From Alphaproteobacteria bacterium (lineage in GTDB: Bacteria; Pseudomonadota; Alphaproteobacteria; UBA8366; Aestuariispiraceae): a stretch of 64,000 bases of DNA. This document shows positions 49,110-58,491 of the stretch, one piece after another. The stretch's first letter is position 1. The number at the start of each line of letters is the position of its first letter. Made by a program: the position numbers and the translations under genes. Below the pieces are notes generated by a model. The model had not been told where the DNA came from, did no database searches, and worked only from the letters and a program-made list of their open reading frames with translations. The stretch lies in NCBI GenBank assembly GCA_024743195.1, contig JANSXE010000008.1:62001-126000 (forward strand), written 5' to 3'.

Positions 49110-49207
49110 TTCATTGAACCAGCCCTTGAAGACGGCTGGCGTCGCGCCGGATGGGCCGCGAAACGATGGCGTAACAGGGACTCCCGGGCGGACCGGGAGG
49201 GCGCGCA

Positions 49208-50149
49208 ATGCAAACCGAAGCGGTAGTCTTTCACGAACCGAAGAAGCTCAGCGTCGAGACGCTTGAGCTGACGCCGCCGACGGCGGCGGACGCGGTCGTC
49301 GACGTCGCTTGGAGCGGCGTCAGCACGGGCACCGAACGGTTGCTCTGGTCCGGCACGATGCCGGCCTTCCCCGGCATGGGCTACCCCCTTGTTCCCGGAT
49401 ACGAATCGGTCGGCGAAGTGGTTGAGGCCGGTCCGGAAAGCGGCCTTGAGGTCGGCCAGACCGTCTTCGTGCCCGGCGCCACCTGCTACGGCGAGGTCCG
49501 CGGCCTGTTCGGCGGCACGGCGAAACGCCTTGTAACGGCCGGCGCGCGCACCGCCCCCATCGACAAGGGCCTCGGCCGCGACGGGGTGCTGATGGCGCTC
49601 GCCGCGACGGCGCAGCACGCCATCGCCGCCGGCGCGGAGGCGCCGGACCTGATCGTCGGACACGGCGTTCTGGGCCGTCTGCTCGCGCGCCTGGCGGTCG
49701 CCGCCGGCGGCGCGCCCACCGTGTGGGAGACCAACCCGGTCCGCGCCGGCGGCGCCGACGGGTACGGCTACGGCGTCGCCCACCCGGACGAGGACGAACG
49801 GCGCGATTACCGCGCGATTTACGACGTGAGCGGCGACGGATCGCTCCTGGATACGCTGATCGGACGGCTGGCGCATGGCGGCGAGGTGGTCCTCGCCGGC
49901 TTCTACAGCGCGCCCCTCAGCTTCACCTTCCCGCCGGCCTTCATGCGCGAGGCGCGTCTGCGCGTCGCGGCCGAATGGCGCCGTCCCGATCTGGACGCGG
50001 TCGGCGGGTTGATTGCGGACGGGCGCCTGTCGCTCGCCGACCTGCTTACGCATCACCGCCCGGCGAATGAGGCGGACGAGGCGTACCGGACCGCCTTCGG
50101 CGATCCGGCGTGCCTAAAAATGATCTTGGATTGGAGGGTCGCGTCATGA
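49208..50149 (+). CDS. bchC: bacteriochlorophyllide a dehydrogenase (BchC)
   Basis: 313 residues, a zinc-less alcohol-dehydrogenase-like fold. [60 protein letters not shown] and [20 protein letters not shown] are characteristic of BchC. It oxidises the 3-hydroxyethyl group of bacteriochlorin to acetyl, the last ring modification before phytylation. GGGAGGG lies 6 bases upstream. bchX overlaps at ATGA. Confidence 0.95.
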   Translation: MQTEAVVFHEPKKLSVETLELTPPTAADAVVDVAWSGVSTGTERLLWSGTMPAFPGMGYPLVPGYESVGEVVEAGPESGLEVGQTVFVPGATCYGEVRGLFGGTAKRLVTAGARTAPIDKGLGRDGVLMALAATAQHAIAAGAEAPDLIVGHGVLGRLLARLAVAAGGAPTVWETNPVRAGGADGYGYGVAHPDEDERRDYRAIYDVSGDGSLLDTLIGRLAHGGEVVLAGFYSAPLSFTFPPAFMREARLRVAAEWRRPDLDAVGGLIADGRLSLADLLTHHRPANEADEAYRTAFGDPACLKMILDWRVAS

Positions 50150-51165
50150 CGAAAATCGACAAGCCGACGCCGAACGCCGACGCGCAGACTCAGCTCAGCG
50201 AGAGCCTGCGCCACGAAGCGTCGCAAGACCCGGATCCGGTGCACACCGGGCCGGTCACCAAGGAAACCCAGATCATCGCCATCTACGGCAAGGGCGGGAT
50301 CGGCAAGAGCTTCACGCTCTCGAACCTGAGCTACATGCTGGCCCAGCAGGGCAAGCGGGTGCTGCTGATCGGCTGCGATCCGAAGAGCGACACGACCTCG
50401 CTGCTGTTTGGCGGCAAGAGCTGCCCGACCATCATCGAGACCGGCTCGAAGAAGAAGGCGGCCGGCGAAGAGGTCCGCATCGAGGACGTCTGCTTCAAGC
50501 GCGACGGCGTCTTCGCGATGGAGCTCGGCGGGCCGGAGGTCGGCCGCGGCTGCGGCGGACGCGGCATCATCCACGGCTTCGAGACGCTCGAGAATCTCGG
50601 CTTCCACGACTGGGACTTCGACTACGTGCTGCTCGACTTCCTGGGCGACGTGGTCTGCGGCGGCTTCGGCCTGCCGATCGCCCGCGACATGTGTCAGAAG
50701 GTCGTGGTCGTCGGCTCGAACGATCTGCAGTCGCTCTATGTGGCGAACAACGTCTGCTCGGCGGTGCAGTACTTCCGCAAAATGGGCGGCAATGTCGGCG
50801 TCGCCGGCATCGTGGTGAACAAGGACGACGGCACCGGCGAGGCGCAGGCTTTCGCGGAGGCGGTCGACATCCCCGTCCTGGCCGCGATCCCCGCCGACGA
50901 GGATCTGCGCCGCAAGAGCGCCAACTACCAGATCGTCGGCACGCCCGACGGTCCCTGGGGCTCGCTGTTCGCGGAACTGGCGAGCAACCTGCAGACCGCC
51001 CCGCCGCTGCAGCCGTCGCCGCTGTCGCAGGAGGACCTTCTGGGCCTGTTCGACAGCGACACGGTCGGCCGCAACGTCGTGCTCGAACCCGCCAACGCCG
51101 CCGACATGCGCGGCGGCAAGCTGGTCGAGAAGCGCTCCCTCGAAGTCGTCTACGACGCCGTCTGA
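50146..51165 (+). CDS. bchX: chlorophyllide a reductase iron protein
   Basis: 339 residues, NifH-like. The P-loop is [20 protein letters not shown]; the 4Fe-4S Cys residues are in [13 protein letters not shown] and [14 protein letters not shown]. It passes electrons with ATP hydrolysis to BchYZ for the 7,8-bond reduction of chlorophyllide. The start is coupled to bchC and has GGAGGG 7 bases upstream; the ATG at 50110 is rejected because it has none. Confidence 0.97.
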   Translation: MTKIDKPTPNADAQTQLSESLRHEASQDPDPVHTGPVTKETQIIAIYGKGGIGKSFTLSNLSYMLAQQGKRVLLIGCDPKSDTTSLLFGGKSCPTIIETGSKKKAAGEEVRIEDVCFKRDGVFAMELGGPEVGRGCGGRGIIHGFETLENLGFHDWDFDYVLLDFLGDVVCGGFGLPIARDMCQKVVVVGSNDLQSLYVANNVCSAVQYFRKMGGNVGVAGIVVNKDDGTGEAQAFAEAVDIPVLAAIPADEDLRRKSANYQIVGTPDGPWGSLFAELASNLQTAPPLQPSPLSQEDLLGLFDSDTVGRNVVLEPANAADMRGGKLVEKRSLEVVYDAV

Positions 51166-51179
51166 GCGGGGAGCGGGCC

Positions 51180-52841
51180 ATGACAGACCGACAGACGGAT
51201 CAGGAAAGAGGCGCAGGCCCCGACGCGGAGGCCGAGATCCTCTACGACGACAGCGCCGACGCCCCGATGGACAACGAGGGGCGGGCGGACGCCGCCGACC
51301 CGGCGCCGGCCGGCGCCGCGGAGGCGGTGAACGCCGCCGCCACGCCGGAGGGCGCGGGCGACGGCCTCGGCTGTCACGCCGGCGCCGACACGCTGCGCGA
51401 GGCGGCGGCCGCCGCCGGCAAGTCCGAGGTGCTGGAGCAATACGCCCAGGACTACCCCACCGGCCCGCACGACAAGCCGCAGAGCATGTGCCCGGCCTTC
51501 GGGTCCTTGCGCGTGGGCCTGCGCATGAAGCGGACCGCGACGGTGCTGTGCGGCTCCGCGTGCTGCGTCTACGGCCTGACCTTCACCTCGCATTTCTACG
51601 GCGCGCGCCGCTCGGTCGGCTACGTGCCCTTCAATTCGGAGACGCTGGTCACCGGCAAGCTGTTCGAGGATCTGCGCGACGCGGTCCACGAACTGGCCGA
51701 TCCGGAGCGCTACGACGCGGTCGTGGTGACCAATCTCTGCGTGCCTACGGCCTCGGGCGTGCCGCTGCGCCTGTTGCCGGACGAGATCAACGGCGTGCGG
51801 ATCATCGGCATCGACGTGCCCGGCTTCGGCGTCCCGACCCATGCGGAGGCGAAGGACGTGCTTGCGGGCGCGATGTTGAAGTTCGCCCGAGAGGAAGCCG
51901 AACAGGGGCCGGTCCAGGCCCCGGCGCAGGGCGTTTCGGAGACGCCGACGGTCACGCTGCTGGGCGAGATGTTCCCGGTCGATCCGGTCGGGATCAACCA
52001 GATGCTCGCGCCCCTGGGCCTGGCGGCCGGGCCGGTGGTGCCGACCCGGGAATGGCGCGAGCTCTACGCCGCGCTCGACGGCTCGGCGGTCGCCGCGATC
52101 CACCCCTTCTACACCAGCGCGATCCGCGAGTTCGAGGCGGCCGGCCGGCCGGTCGTCGGCTCCGCGCCTGTTGGCCATGACGGAACCGCGGCGTGGCTCG
52201 ACGGGATCGCCAAGGCGCTGAACGTCGACCCGAAGGTGCTGGACGCGGCGAAGGCGCAGATCCTGCCGCCGATCGCCGAGGCGCTGAACGCGACGCCGAT
52301 CAAGGGGCGCATCACGCTGTCCGGCTACGAAGGATCGGAGCTGCTGGTCGCGCGTCTGCTGGTCGAGAGCGGAGCGGAGGTGCGCTATGTCGGCTCCGCC
52401 TGCCCGCAGACCAAATGGTCCGATCCCGATCGGGAATGGCTGGAGGCGCACGGCGTCCGGGTCAATTTCCGCGCGTCGCTGGAGGAGGACATCGCGGCGG
52501 TCGAGGAGTTCGAGCCCGACCTCGCCATCGGCACCACGCCGGTCGTCCAGCACGCGAAGGAGAAGGCGATCCCGTCGCTGTACTTCACCAATCTGATCTC
52601 GGCGCGCCCGCTTATGGGGGCGGCCGGGGCGGGCTCGCTCGCCCAGGTGATCAACGGGGCGCTGGGCAACAAGGCCCGCTTCGACCGGATGAGCGCTTTC
52701 TTCGACGGCGTCGGCGGCGTCGGCGCGGAGCACAGCGCCGGCGTCTGGGAGACCACCCCGAAGGACGAGCCGGGCTTCCGGAAGAAGTACGCGAAGAAGC
52801 TGAAGCGTCTCGCGCAGCCGGAGGAGGGGATCGGATGCTGA
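51180..52841 (+). CDS. bchY: chlorophyllide a reductase subunit Y
   Basis: 553 residues. The NifD-like core begins at about residue 60 with [20 protein letters not shown] and contains [14 protein letters not shown] and [20 protein letters not shown], whose Cys help hold the 4Fe-4S cluster. The first 60 residues are an acidic, Ala-rich extension not needed for the fold, so this protein is somewhat longer than usual. GGGGAG precedes the ATG by 6 bases. It overlaps bchZ by 7 bases. Confidence 0.95.
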   Translation: MTDRQTDQERGAGPDAEAEILYDDSADAPMDNEGRADAADPAPAGAAEAVNAAATPEGAGDGLGCHAGADTLREAAAAAGKSEVLEQYAQDYPTGPHDKPQSMCPAFGSLRVGLRMKRTATVLCGSACCVYGLTFTSHFYGARRSVGYVPFNSETLVTGKLFEDLRDAVHELADPERYDAVVVTNLCVPTASGVPLRLLPDEINGVRIIGIDVPGFGVPTHAEAKDVLAGAMLKFAREEAEQGPVQAPAQGVSETPTVTLLGEMFPVDPVGINQMLAPLGLAAGPVVPTREWRELYAALDGSAVAAIHPFYTSAIREFEAAGRPVVGSAPVGHDGTAAWLDGIAKALNVDPKVLDAAKAQILPPIAEALNATPIKGRITLSGYEGSELLVARLLVESGAEVRYVGSACPQTKWSDPDREWLEAHGVRVNFRASLEEDIAAVEEFEPDLAIGTTPVVQHAKEKAIPSLYFTNLISARPLMGAAGAGSLAQVINGALGNKARFDRMSAFFDGVGGVGAEHSAGVWETTPKDEPGFRKKYAKKLKRLAQPEEGIGC

Positions 52842-54295
52842 TTCAGGATCACGATCGCGCCGGCGGCTATTGGGGCGCCGTCTACGTCTTCACGGCGATC
52901 AAGGGCCTGCAGGTCATCATCGACGGCCCGGTCGGCTGCGAGAACCTGCCCGTGACCTCGGTGCTGCACTACACCGACGGGCTGCCGCCGCACGAGTTGC
53001 CGATCGTGGTGACGGGCCTGGCCGAGGAGGAGCTTGGCAAGACCGGCACCGAGGATTCGATGCGCCGCGCGCATCAGGTGCTGAACCATGACGAGCCCTC
53101 GGTCGTCGTCACCGGCTCGATCGCAGAGATGATCGGCGGCGGCGTCACGCCGGAGGGCACCGGCATTCAGCGCTTCCTGCCGCGCACCATCGACGAGGAC
53201 CAGTGGCAGAGCGCCGACCGCGCGCTGCTGTGGCTGTGGACGCAGTACGGCGCGAAGAACGGCAAGGCCCCGAAGGCCCGCGCCAAGCGCGAGGGCGAGA
53301 AGCCCAAGGTCAACATCATCGGCCCGGCCTACGGCATGTTCAACATGCCCTCCGATCTGGCGGAAATCCGCCGTCTGGTCGAGGGGATCGGCGCCGAGGT
53401 CAACATGGTGATGCCGCTGGGCAGCCACCTGGCCAACGTGCCGCGTCTGGTCGACGCCGAGGTCAACATCTGCATGTACCGCGAATACGGCCGGCTGCTC
53501 TGCGAGGCGCTGGACAAGCCCTACCTGCAGGCGCCGATCGGGCTGGAGAGCACGACGAAGTTCCTGCGCACGCTGGGCGAGCTGCTGGAGCTCGACCCCG
53601 AGCCCTTCATCGAGCGCGAGAAGCACACCACGATCAAGCCGCTGTGGGATCTCTGGCGCTCGGTCACCCAGGACTTCTTCGGCACGGCCAGCTTCGCGAT
53701 CGTCGCCGGCGAGACCTACGCCCGCGGCATCCGGAACTATCTGGAGGCGGATCTGGGGCTGCCCTGCACCTTCTCCTACATGCGCTCGGCCGGGAAGAAG
53801 CCGGACAACGAGCAGGTGCGGCAGGACGTGCACACCAAGACGCCGCTGCTGCTGTTCGGCAGCTACAACGAACGCATGTACCTGGCCGAGCTGGGGCCGA
53901 ACCGGGCGATCTACATCCCGGCCTCCTTCCCGGGCACGGCGATCCGGCGGCACACCGGCACGCCCTTCATGGGCTACGCCGGCGCCACCTACCTGCTGCA
54001 GGAAGTCTGCAACGGGCTGTTCGACGCGCTGTTCCACATCCTGCCGCTCGGCTCGGACATGGACCGGGTCGAGGCGACGCCTTCGCGGCTGCATCGCGAA
54101 CTGCCCTGGGACGCGGACGCGACCGCGGCCTTCGAGCGCATTCTGGAGACCCAGCCGGTGCTGACCCGCATCTCTGCCGCCAAGCGTCTGCGCGACGCGG
54201 CCGAAAGCGAGGCGCGGACCGCCGGTCTGACGCAAGTCGACAAGGGCTGCCTGGACCGGGCGCGCCTGACCATCATCGAAGGGAGAGCCGCATGA
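52835..54295 (+). CDS. bchZ: chlorophyllide a reductase subunit Z
   Basis: 486 residues. [40 protein letters not shown] (cluster Cys), [20 protein letters not shown] and [20 protein letters not shown] match BchZ. With BchY it forms the NifDK-like catalytic part of the enzyme. Start chosen at 52835, with GAGGAGGGG 5 bases upstream. The puf genes follow on the same strand without a terminator, as in other purple bacteria, so transcripts may run on into pufQ. Confidence 0.95.
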   Translation: MLIQDHDRAGGYWGAVYVFTAIKGLQVIIDGPVGCENLPVTSVLHYTDGLPPHELPIVVTGLAEEELGKTGTEDSMRRAHQVLNHDEPSVVVTGSIAEMIGGGVTPEGTGIQRFLPRTIDEDQWQSADRALLWLWTQYGAKNGKAPKARAKREGEKPKVNIIGPAYGMFNMPSDLAEIRRLVEGIGAEVNMVMPLGSHLANVPRLVDAEVNICMYREYGRLLCEALDKPYLQAPIGLESTTKFLRTLGELLELDPEPFIEREKHTTIKPLWDLWRSVTQDFFGTASFAIVAGETYARGIRNYLEADLGLPCTFSYMRSAGKKPDNEQVRQDVHTKTPLLLFGSYNERMYLAELGPNRAIYIPASFPGTAIRRHTGTPFMGYAGATYLLQEVCNGLFDALFHILPLGSDMDRVEATPSRLHRELPWDADATAAFERILETQPVLTRISAAKRLRDAAESEARTAGLTQVDKGCLDRARLTIIEGRAA

Positions 54296-54346
54296 GGCGC
54301 GCTCCCCCTTCACCGAGAGACCCAACCACGGACAGGAGGATTGGGC

Positions 54347-54595
54347 ATGACGCTTAGCATCGACAACGGCGCAGCCCCGACGGGGCACGAGACGCCGCAC
54401 GATCGAGCGGATTCGCTCCAGTACCGGCTGCTGTTGGCCGTCTGCTTCACGGCCTTCCTGGCCGCGGCGCTGGCGAGCCGGCTGATGCTCTGGCGCTGGC
54501 GGCTGTTCGGCGGCGCCGGGTGGGAAAGCCGCTCGGTCTTCGACGAGGCGCTGAAGCGGGCCCACGCGACGGCGCCCTACGCCTTCATGTGCTGA
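54347..54595 (+). CDS. pufQ: PufQ
   Basis: 82 residues. One hydrophobic helix (RLLLAVCFTAFLAAALASRL, about residues 27-46) is followed by a short C-terminal segment FDEALKRAHATAPYAFMC that fits the PufQ family. PufQ is needed for normal bacteriochlorophyll formation, perhaps as a carrier. It lies 51 bases after bchZ and just before pufB, its usual place. ACAGGAGGA lies 6 bases before the ATG. Recognised from length, position and general pattern; similarity is only moderate. Confidence 0.75.
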   Translation: MTLSIDNGAAPTGHETPHDRADSLQYRLLLAVCFTAFLAAALASRLMLWRWRLFGGAGWESRSVFDEALKRAHATAPYAFMC

Positions 54596-54596
54596 C

Positions 54597-54641
54597 GGCG
54601 CGCGGCCGCCGGTCCGGACGGACCGGCGGGCGGCGCGCGCC
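54597..54641 (+). other. stem-loop between pufQ and pufB
   Basis: A perfect 10-base stem CGCCGGTCCG / CGGACCGGCG (54607-54616 with 54619-54628) is extended by GGCGCGC (54597-54603) pairing with GCGCGCC (54635-54641). No T-run follows, so mRNA processing or stability is more likely than termination. Confidence 0.65.
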
Positions 54642-54784
54642 TCGGCGCATCACCGAGTTCCGCGGTTCGGGGGGACCCGAGGGCGGAATACCCCGTCGCG
54701 GCGGCGGAAACGTCGGCGTGGCGGCCCTGGCCGCACAGGGTGTTTGCGGTAACGGCCGAAAGGCCAGTCAATGGAGGGTTGTCC

Positions 54785-54997
54785 ATGGCTGACACACCAT
54801 CAGGCATGACCCCCGAGGAAGCCAAGGAGTTCCACGGCCTGTTCATGATGGGGTTCATCGTGTTCACCGTGGTCGCCATCATCGCGCATTTCCTTGCGTG
54901 GCAGTGGCGTCCTTGGATTCCGGGACCCGAGGGTTATGCGTCCCTGACGGACGGCGTGAATATGGCGGTCAGCTATATCACGTCGCACATCGGATAG
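54785..54997 (+). CDS. pufB: light-harvesting 1 beta polypeptide
   Basis: 70 residues. The N-terminal polar domain (TPEEAKEFHGLFMMGFIVF) and single membrane helix with the bacteriochlorophyll-ligand His in AIIAHFLAWQWRPW are diagnostic. It pairs with PufA to form the LH1 ring around the reaction centre. GGAGGG lies 6 bases before the ATG. About 13 residues longer at the C-terminus than the shortest family members. Confidence 0.97.
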   Translation: MADTPSGMTPEEAKEFHGLFMMGFIVFTVVAIIAHFLAWQWRPWIPGPEGYASLTDGVNMAVSYITSHIG

Positions 54998-55009
54998 GAG
55001 GAGCAAGAC

Positions 55010-55207
55010 ATGTGGCGACTTTGGCTGCTGTTCGATCCGCGTCGCGCGCTCGTCGCCGTCGCGGCCTTCCTGTTCGCGCTGGCTCTGCTGATTCACTTCA
55101 TTCTGCTGAGCACCGACCGGTTCAACTGGTTGGAAGGCGCGGCCGCCGATGCGGGCGCTCAGGTCCAGATGATCGAGCCGTCTCCGACGGACGTGAAACT
55201 GGTCTGA
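55010..55207 (+). CDS. pufA: light-harvesting 1 alpha polypeptide
   Basis: 65 residues. [20 protein letters not shown] and [20 protein letters not shown] contain the ligand His and the Trp that binds the bacteriochlorophyll acetyl group. The C-terminal extension is acidic and Pro-rich. A strong GGAGGA lies 8 bases before the start, fitting the high expression needed. Two competing stem-loops lie just after the stop. Confidence 0.98.
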   Translation: MWRLWLLFDPRRALVAVAAFLFALALLIHFILLSTDRFNWLEGAAADAGAQVQMIEPSPTDVKLV

Positions 55208-55218
55208 GGCCTGTCGAC

Positions 55219-55318
55219 GGGTGCATCGGCCGGGGTTGAACCCCGGCCGACCCCCGGGGGCGTCCGCTGCGGCGCGGCGCGCCCCGGGCCGGCGGGATCC
55301 GCCCCGGCCGATGCATCC
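55219..55318 (+). other. pufA-pufL intercistronic region with alternative stem-loops
   Basis: A compact hairpin pairs TCGGCCGGGG (55226-55235) with CCCCGGCCGA (55241-55250) around a short TTGAA loop. The same left arm can pair over 17 bases (one G-U) with 55302-55318, from 55219-55235, enclosing further GC-rich stems. The two folds exclude each other. In Rhodobacter, hairpins at this place protect pufBA mRNA and set the LH1 to RC ratio. Confidence 0.75.
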
Positions 55319-55476
55319 TTCTCTTCTTCCGGCGCGCCCGGCGCCCGCCCCGATGCGACGGTGGGCAAGGCGAGGGCAAGACCGCCGGAACCGCGGGCGC
55401 GGGACGATGCGCCCCGGAGCGCAAGGTTTCGCACGCACATGGTTTCGATCGACGTCGCACAGAGGAGGCCCTGACC

Positions 55477-56301
55477 ATGGCCATGCTCAATTTTGAACGA
55501 AAGTACCGCATTCGCGGAGGGACTCTACTCGGCGGCGACCTCTTCGATTTCTGGGTGGGGCCCTTCTATGTCGGGTTCTTCGGGGTCACGACGATCTTCT
55601 TCTCCTTTCTCGGAACCGCGCTGATCCTCTATGGCGCGGCGATCGGGCCGACCTGGAACGTCTGGCAGATCAACATCGCGCCGCCGGCGCTGGAGTACGG
55701 CCTCGCCTTCGCGCCCCTGAAGGAGGGGGGGCTTTGGCAGCTGATAACGATATGCGCCGTCGGCGCCTTCGTCTCCTGGGCGCTGCGCGAGGCGGAGATC
55801 TGCCGCAAGCTCGGCATGGGCTATCACGTGCCGATCGCCTTCGGGGTCGCGATCTTCGCCTATGTGACGCTGGTGGTGATCCGCCCGGTTCTTCTGGGCG
55901 CCTGGGGGCACGGCTTCCCCTACGGCATCCTCAGCCACCTCGATTGGGTGTCGAATGTCGGCTACCAGTATCTGCACTTCCACTACAACCCGGCGCACAT
56001 GCTGGCGGTGTCGTTCTTCTTCACGACCACGCTGGCGCTGTCGCTGCACGGGGCGCTGGTGCTGTCGGCGACCAACCCGAAAAAGGGCGAGCCGGTGAAG
56101 ACCGCCGAGCATGAGAACGCCTTCTTCCGCGACGCCATCGGCTACTCGATCGGCACGCTGGGCATTCACCGGCTGGGGCTGTTCCTGGCGCTGTCGGCCG
56201 GCTTCTGGAGCGCGGTCTGCATCGTCATCAGCGGACCCTTCTGGACCCGCGGCTGGCCCGAGTGGTGGAACTGGTGGCTCAGCCTGCCGATTTGGAGCTG
56301 A
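55477..56301 (+). CDS. pufL: photosynthetic reaction centre L subunit
   Basis: 274 residues, five membrane helices. The segments [40 protein letters not shown] and [11 protein letters not shown] carry special-pair and iron-ligand His. With PufM and the H subunit it holds the bacteriochlorophylls, pheophytins and quinones for light-driven electron transfer. GAGGAGG is found 8 bases before the start; pufM follows after 11 bases. Confidence 0.98.
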   Translation: MAMLNFERKYRIRGGTLLGGDLFDFWVGPFYVGFFGVTTIFFSFLGTALILYGAAIGPTWNVWQINIAPPALEYGLAFAPLKEGGLWQLITICAVGAFVSWALREAEICRKLGMGYHVPIAFGVAIFAYVTLVVIRPVLLGAWGHGFPYGILSHLDWVSNVGYQYLHFHYNPAHMLAVSFFFTTTLALSLHGALVLSATNPKKGEPVKTAEHENAFFRDAIGYSIGTLGIHRLGLFLALSAGFWSAVCIVISGPFWTRGWPEWWNWWLSLPIWS

Positions 56302-56312
56302 GGGGAAAGACC

Positions 56313-57290
56313 ATGGCTGAATACCAGAACATCTTCACCCGGGTGCAGGTTCACGGGAACCCCGACATGGGCGTTCCCCTGCCGCCCCGCGGCATCTGGC
56401 CGCGCGGCGACAAGACCGGCCTCAGCTATCTCGCGGGCAAGATCGGCGACGCGCAGATCGGCCCCTTCTATCTGGGCTTCCTGGGCTTCACCTCGCTGAT
56501 CGCCGGCGGCATCGCCATCGTGATCATGGGGCTGAACATGTGGGCCTCGGTCGGGTGGGACCCGGTCGAGTTCGTCCGTCTGCTGCCCTGGCTCGCCCTG
56601 GAGCCGCCGAAGGCGGAGTACGGCCTCTCCATCCCGCCGCTCGCGGAGGGCGGCTGGTGGCTGATGGCGGGCTTCTTCCTGACGCTCTCCATCCTGCTCT
56701 GGTGGATGCGCATGTACAGCCGGGCGCGCGCGCTCGGCATGGGCACGCACGTCGCCTGGGCCTTCGCATCCGCCATCTGGCTCTATCTGGTGCTCGGGCT
56801 GATCCGCCCGGTGCTGATGGGCAGTTGGGCGGAGGCGGTGCCGTTCGGGATCTTCCCGCATCTCGACTGGACGGCGGCTTTCTCGATCCGCTACGGCAAT
56901 CTGTTCTACAACCCGTTCCACATGCTCTCGATCGTGTTCCTCTACGGCTCGACGCTGCTGTTCGCAATGCACGGCGCGACGATCCTGGCGGTGAGCCGCT
57001 TCGGGGGCGACCGGGAGATCGAACAGATCGTCGATCGCGGCACGGCGTCGGAGCGCGCGGCGCTCTTCTGGCGCTGGACCATGGGCTTCAACGCCACCAT
57101 GGAGTCGATCCATCGCTGGGCCTGGTGGTTCGCGGTGCTGACCCCGCTGACCGGCGGCATCGGCATCCTGCTCACCGGGACCGTGGTCGACAACTGGTAC
57201 CTGTGGGGCGTTAAGCACGGCATCGCACCGGCCTATCCGGCGGTGTTCGACGCGCCGATCGTTGATCCGGCGCCGATGAACGGGGGTTGA
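56313..57290 (+). CDS. pufM: photosynthetic reaction centre M subunit
   Basis: 325 residues. [40 protein letters not shown] and [20 protein letters not shown] are typical of PufM, including His ligands and the quinone-pocket Trp. GAGGGGAA precedes the ATG. It ends with a short extension after the fifth helix, and pufC begins two bases after its stop. Confidence 0.98.
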   Translation: MAEYQNIFTRVQVHGNPDMGVPLPPRGIWPRGDKTGLSYLAGKIGDAQIGPFYLGFLGFTSLIAGGIAIVIMGLNMWASVGWDPVEFVRLLPWLALEPPKAEYGLSIPPLAEGGWWLMAGFFLTLSILLWWMRMYSRARALGMGTHVAWAFASAIWLYLVLGLIRPVLMGSWAEAVPFGIFPHLDWTAAFSIRYGNLFYNPFHMLSIVFLYGSTLLFAMHGATILAVSRFGGDREIEQIVDRGTASERAALFWRWTMGFNATMESIHRWAWWFAVLTPLTGGIGILLTGTVVDNWYLWGVKHGIAPAYPAVFDAPIVDPAPMNGG

Positions 57291-57292
57291 CC

Positions 57293-58342
57293 ATGATTGA
57301 AGGACTGAAGGCCGGCTTGGCCCTGATCGGCGTCGTCGCGGTCTCCCTGCTGACCATCGCGATGCTCATAACCTTCGAGCGCCCGCCGATCGACAGCACC
57401 CAGATCGGCTATGACGGGGTCGGCATGGTGGACCATGTCAATCCCCGCCTCGAGGAGGAGGTGCAGGCCCGCAACGAGCCGCCCTTCTCCCTCGGCGCCG
57501 TCCCGCCGGGCGGACGCCCCGCCGGCGAGGCCTATGAGAACGTCCAGGTCCTCGCCGATCTCTCCGAGGACCAGTTCAACCACCTGATGGTCGGCATCAC
57601 CAACTGGGTCTCCCCGGAAGAGGGCTGCGCCTACTGCCACAATCTGGAGAACCTCGCCTCCGACGAGCTCTACACCAAGGTCGTCTCGCGGCGCATGATC
57701 CAGATGACGATGACCATCAACTCGGAGTATTCGGACCATGTCGGCCAGACGGGGGTGAACTGCTACACCTGCCACCGCGGCAACAATGTGCCCGAGTATC
57801 TCTGGGTCGAGGAGGACGGGCCGAAGGCCATGGCGGGCGTCTCCGCCAGCCGCCAGGATCAGAACGTGCCGACCCGGATCGCCGGCTACTCCACCATGCC
57901 CTACACGGCGCTGGAGACGCTGCTGACCGAACCAGGCGCCAATATCCGGGTGGCCACCCAGTCGGCGCTCCCCTTCGTGCGCGAGGCCGGGGCCGCGCCG
58001 CCGCCCGACATCAAGGACACGGAGGTCACCTACTCCCTGATGATGAACATGTCGCAGGGTCTGGGCGTGAACTGCACCTACTGCCACAACAGCCGGAACT
58101 GGTCGAGCTGGGAGCAAAGCACCCCGATGCGGGTCACCGCCTGGCACGGCATCCAGATGGCGCAGGACATCAACGCCAACTACCTGATCCCGCTGCAGCC
58201 GGTGCTGCCGGAAAACCGGCTCGGTCCGGCCGGCGACGCGCCGAAGGCGAACTGCGAGACCTGCCACCAGGGCTTGGCTCTGCCGATGAACGGCGCGCCG
58301 ATGCTGGAGGATCATCCGGAGCTCGGCGAAAGCTACAAATAG
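57293..58342 (+). CDS. pufC: reaction-centre tetrahaem cytochrome c subunit
   Basis: 349 residues. Four CXXCH haem sites (CAYCH, CYTCH, CTYCH, CETCH) and the Met-containing axial-ligand helices (VSRRMIQMTMTINSEYSDHV, YSLMMNMSQGLGVNCTYCHN) identify PufC. It sits in the periplasm on the reaction centre and re-reduces the special pair. The N-terminal hydrophobic segment (LALIGVVAVSLLTIAMLITF, about 10-29) has no lipobox Cys, so the protein is probably held by an uncleaved helix and not by lipid as in Blastochloris. Last gene of the cluster here, followed by a terminator. Confidence 0.96.
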   Translation: MIEGLKAGLALIGVVAVSLLTIAMLITFERPPIDSTQIGYDGVGMVDHVNPRLEEEVQARNEPPFSLGAVPPGGRPAGEAYENVQVLADLSEDQFNHLMVGITNWVSPEEGCAYCHNLENLASDELYTKVVSRRMIQMTMTINSEYSDHVGQTGVNCYTCHRGNNVPEYLWVEEDGPKAMAGVSASRQDQNVPTRIAGYSTMPYTALETLLTEPGANIRVATQSALPFVREAGAAPPPDIKDTEVTYSLMMNMSQGLGVNCTYCHNSRNWSSWEQSTPMRVTAWHGIQMAQDINANYLIPLQPVLPENRLGPAGDAPKANCETCHQGLALPMNGAPMLEDHPELGESYK

Positions 58343-58370
58343 CGATTCCCTGTACCCCATCCACCCCACT

Positions 58371-58406
58371 GGCGGGACGGGCGAAAGCCCTCCCGCCTAT
58401 TTTTTG
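58371..58406 (+). terminator. Rho-independent terminator after pufC
   Basis: GGCGGGACGGGC (58371-58382) pairs with GCCCTCCCGCC (58387-58397), leaving one unpaired or mismatched position, around a GAAA tetraloop. TATTTTTTG follows. It marks the end of the puf transcript. Confidence 0.93.
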
Positions 58407-58491
58407 CCCGACTGCTGGGGGTTAACCCAATTCTGGCTGATTCCAACCCGGGAGGGGCGTCCTCATGGGTCGGAATCATCGAGAGTTGGTG

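Noticed and set aside
52385-54565. A long minus-strand frame opposite bchY/bchZ/pufQ
   Set aside because: Shadow of the conserved bchYZ genes; its translation has no recognisable domain.
54297-54784. Search for pufX or a PpsR-type operator directly before puf genes
   Set aside because: No second small frame resembling PufX is seen around pufBALMC, and no TGT-N12-ACA motif occurs in this stretch.
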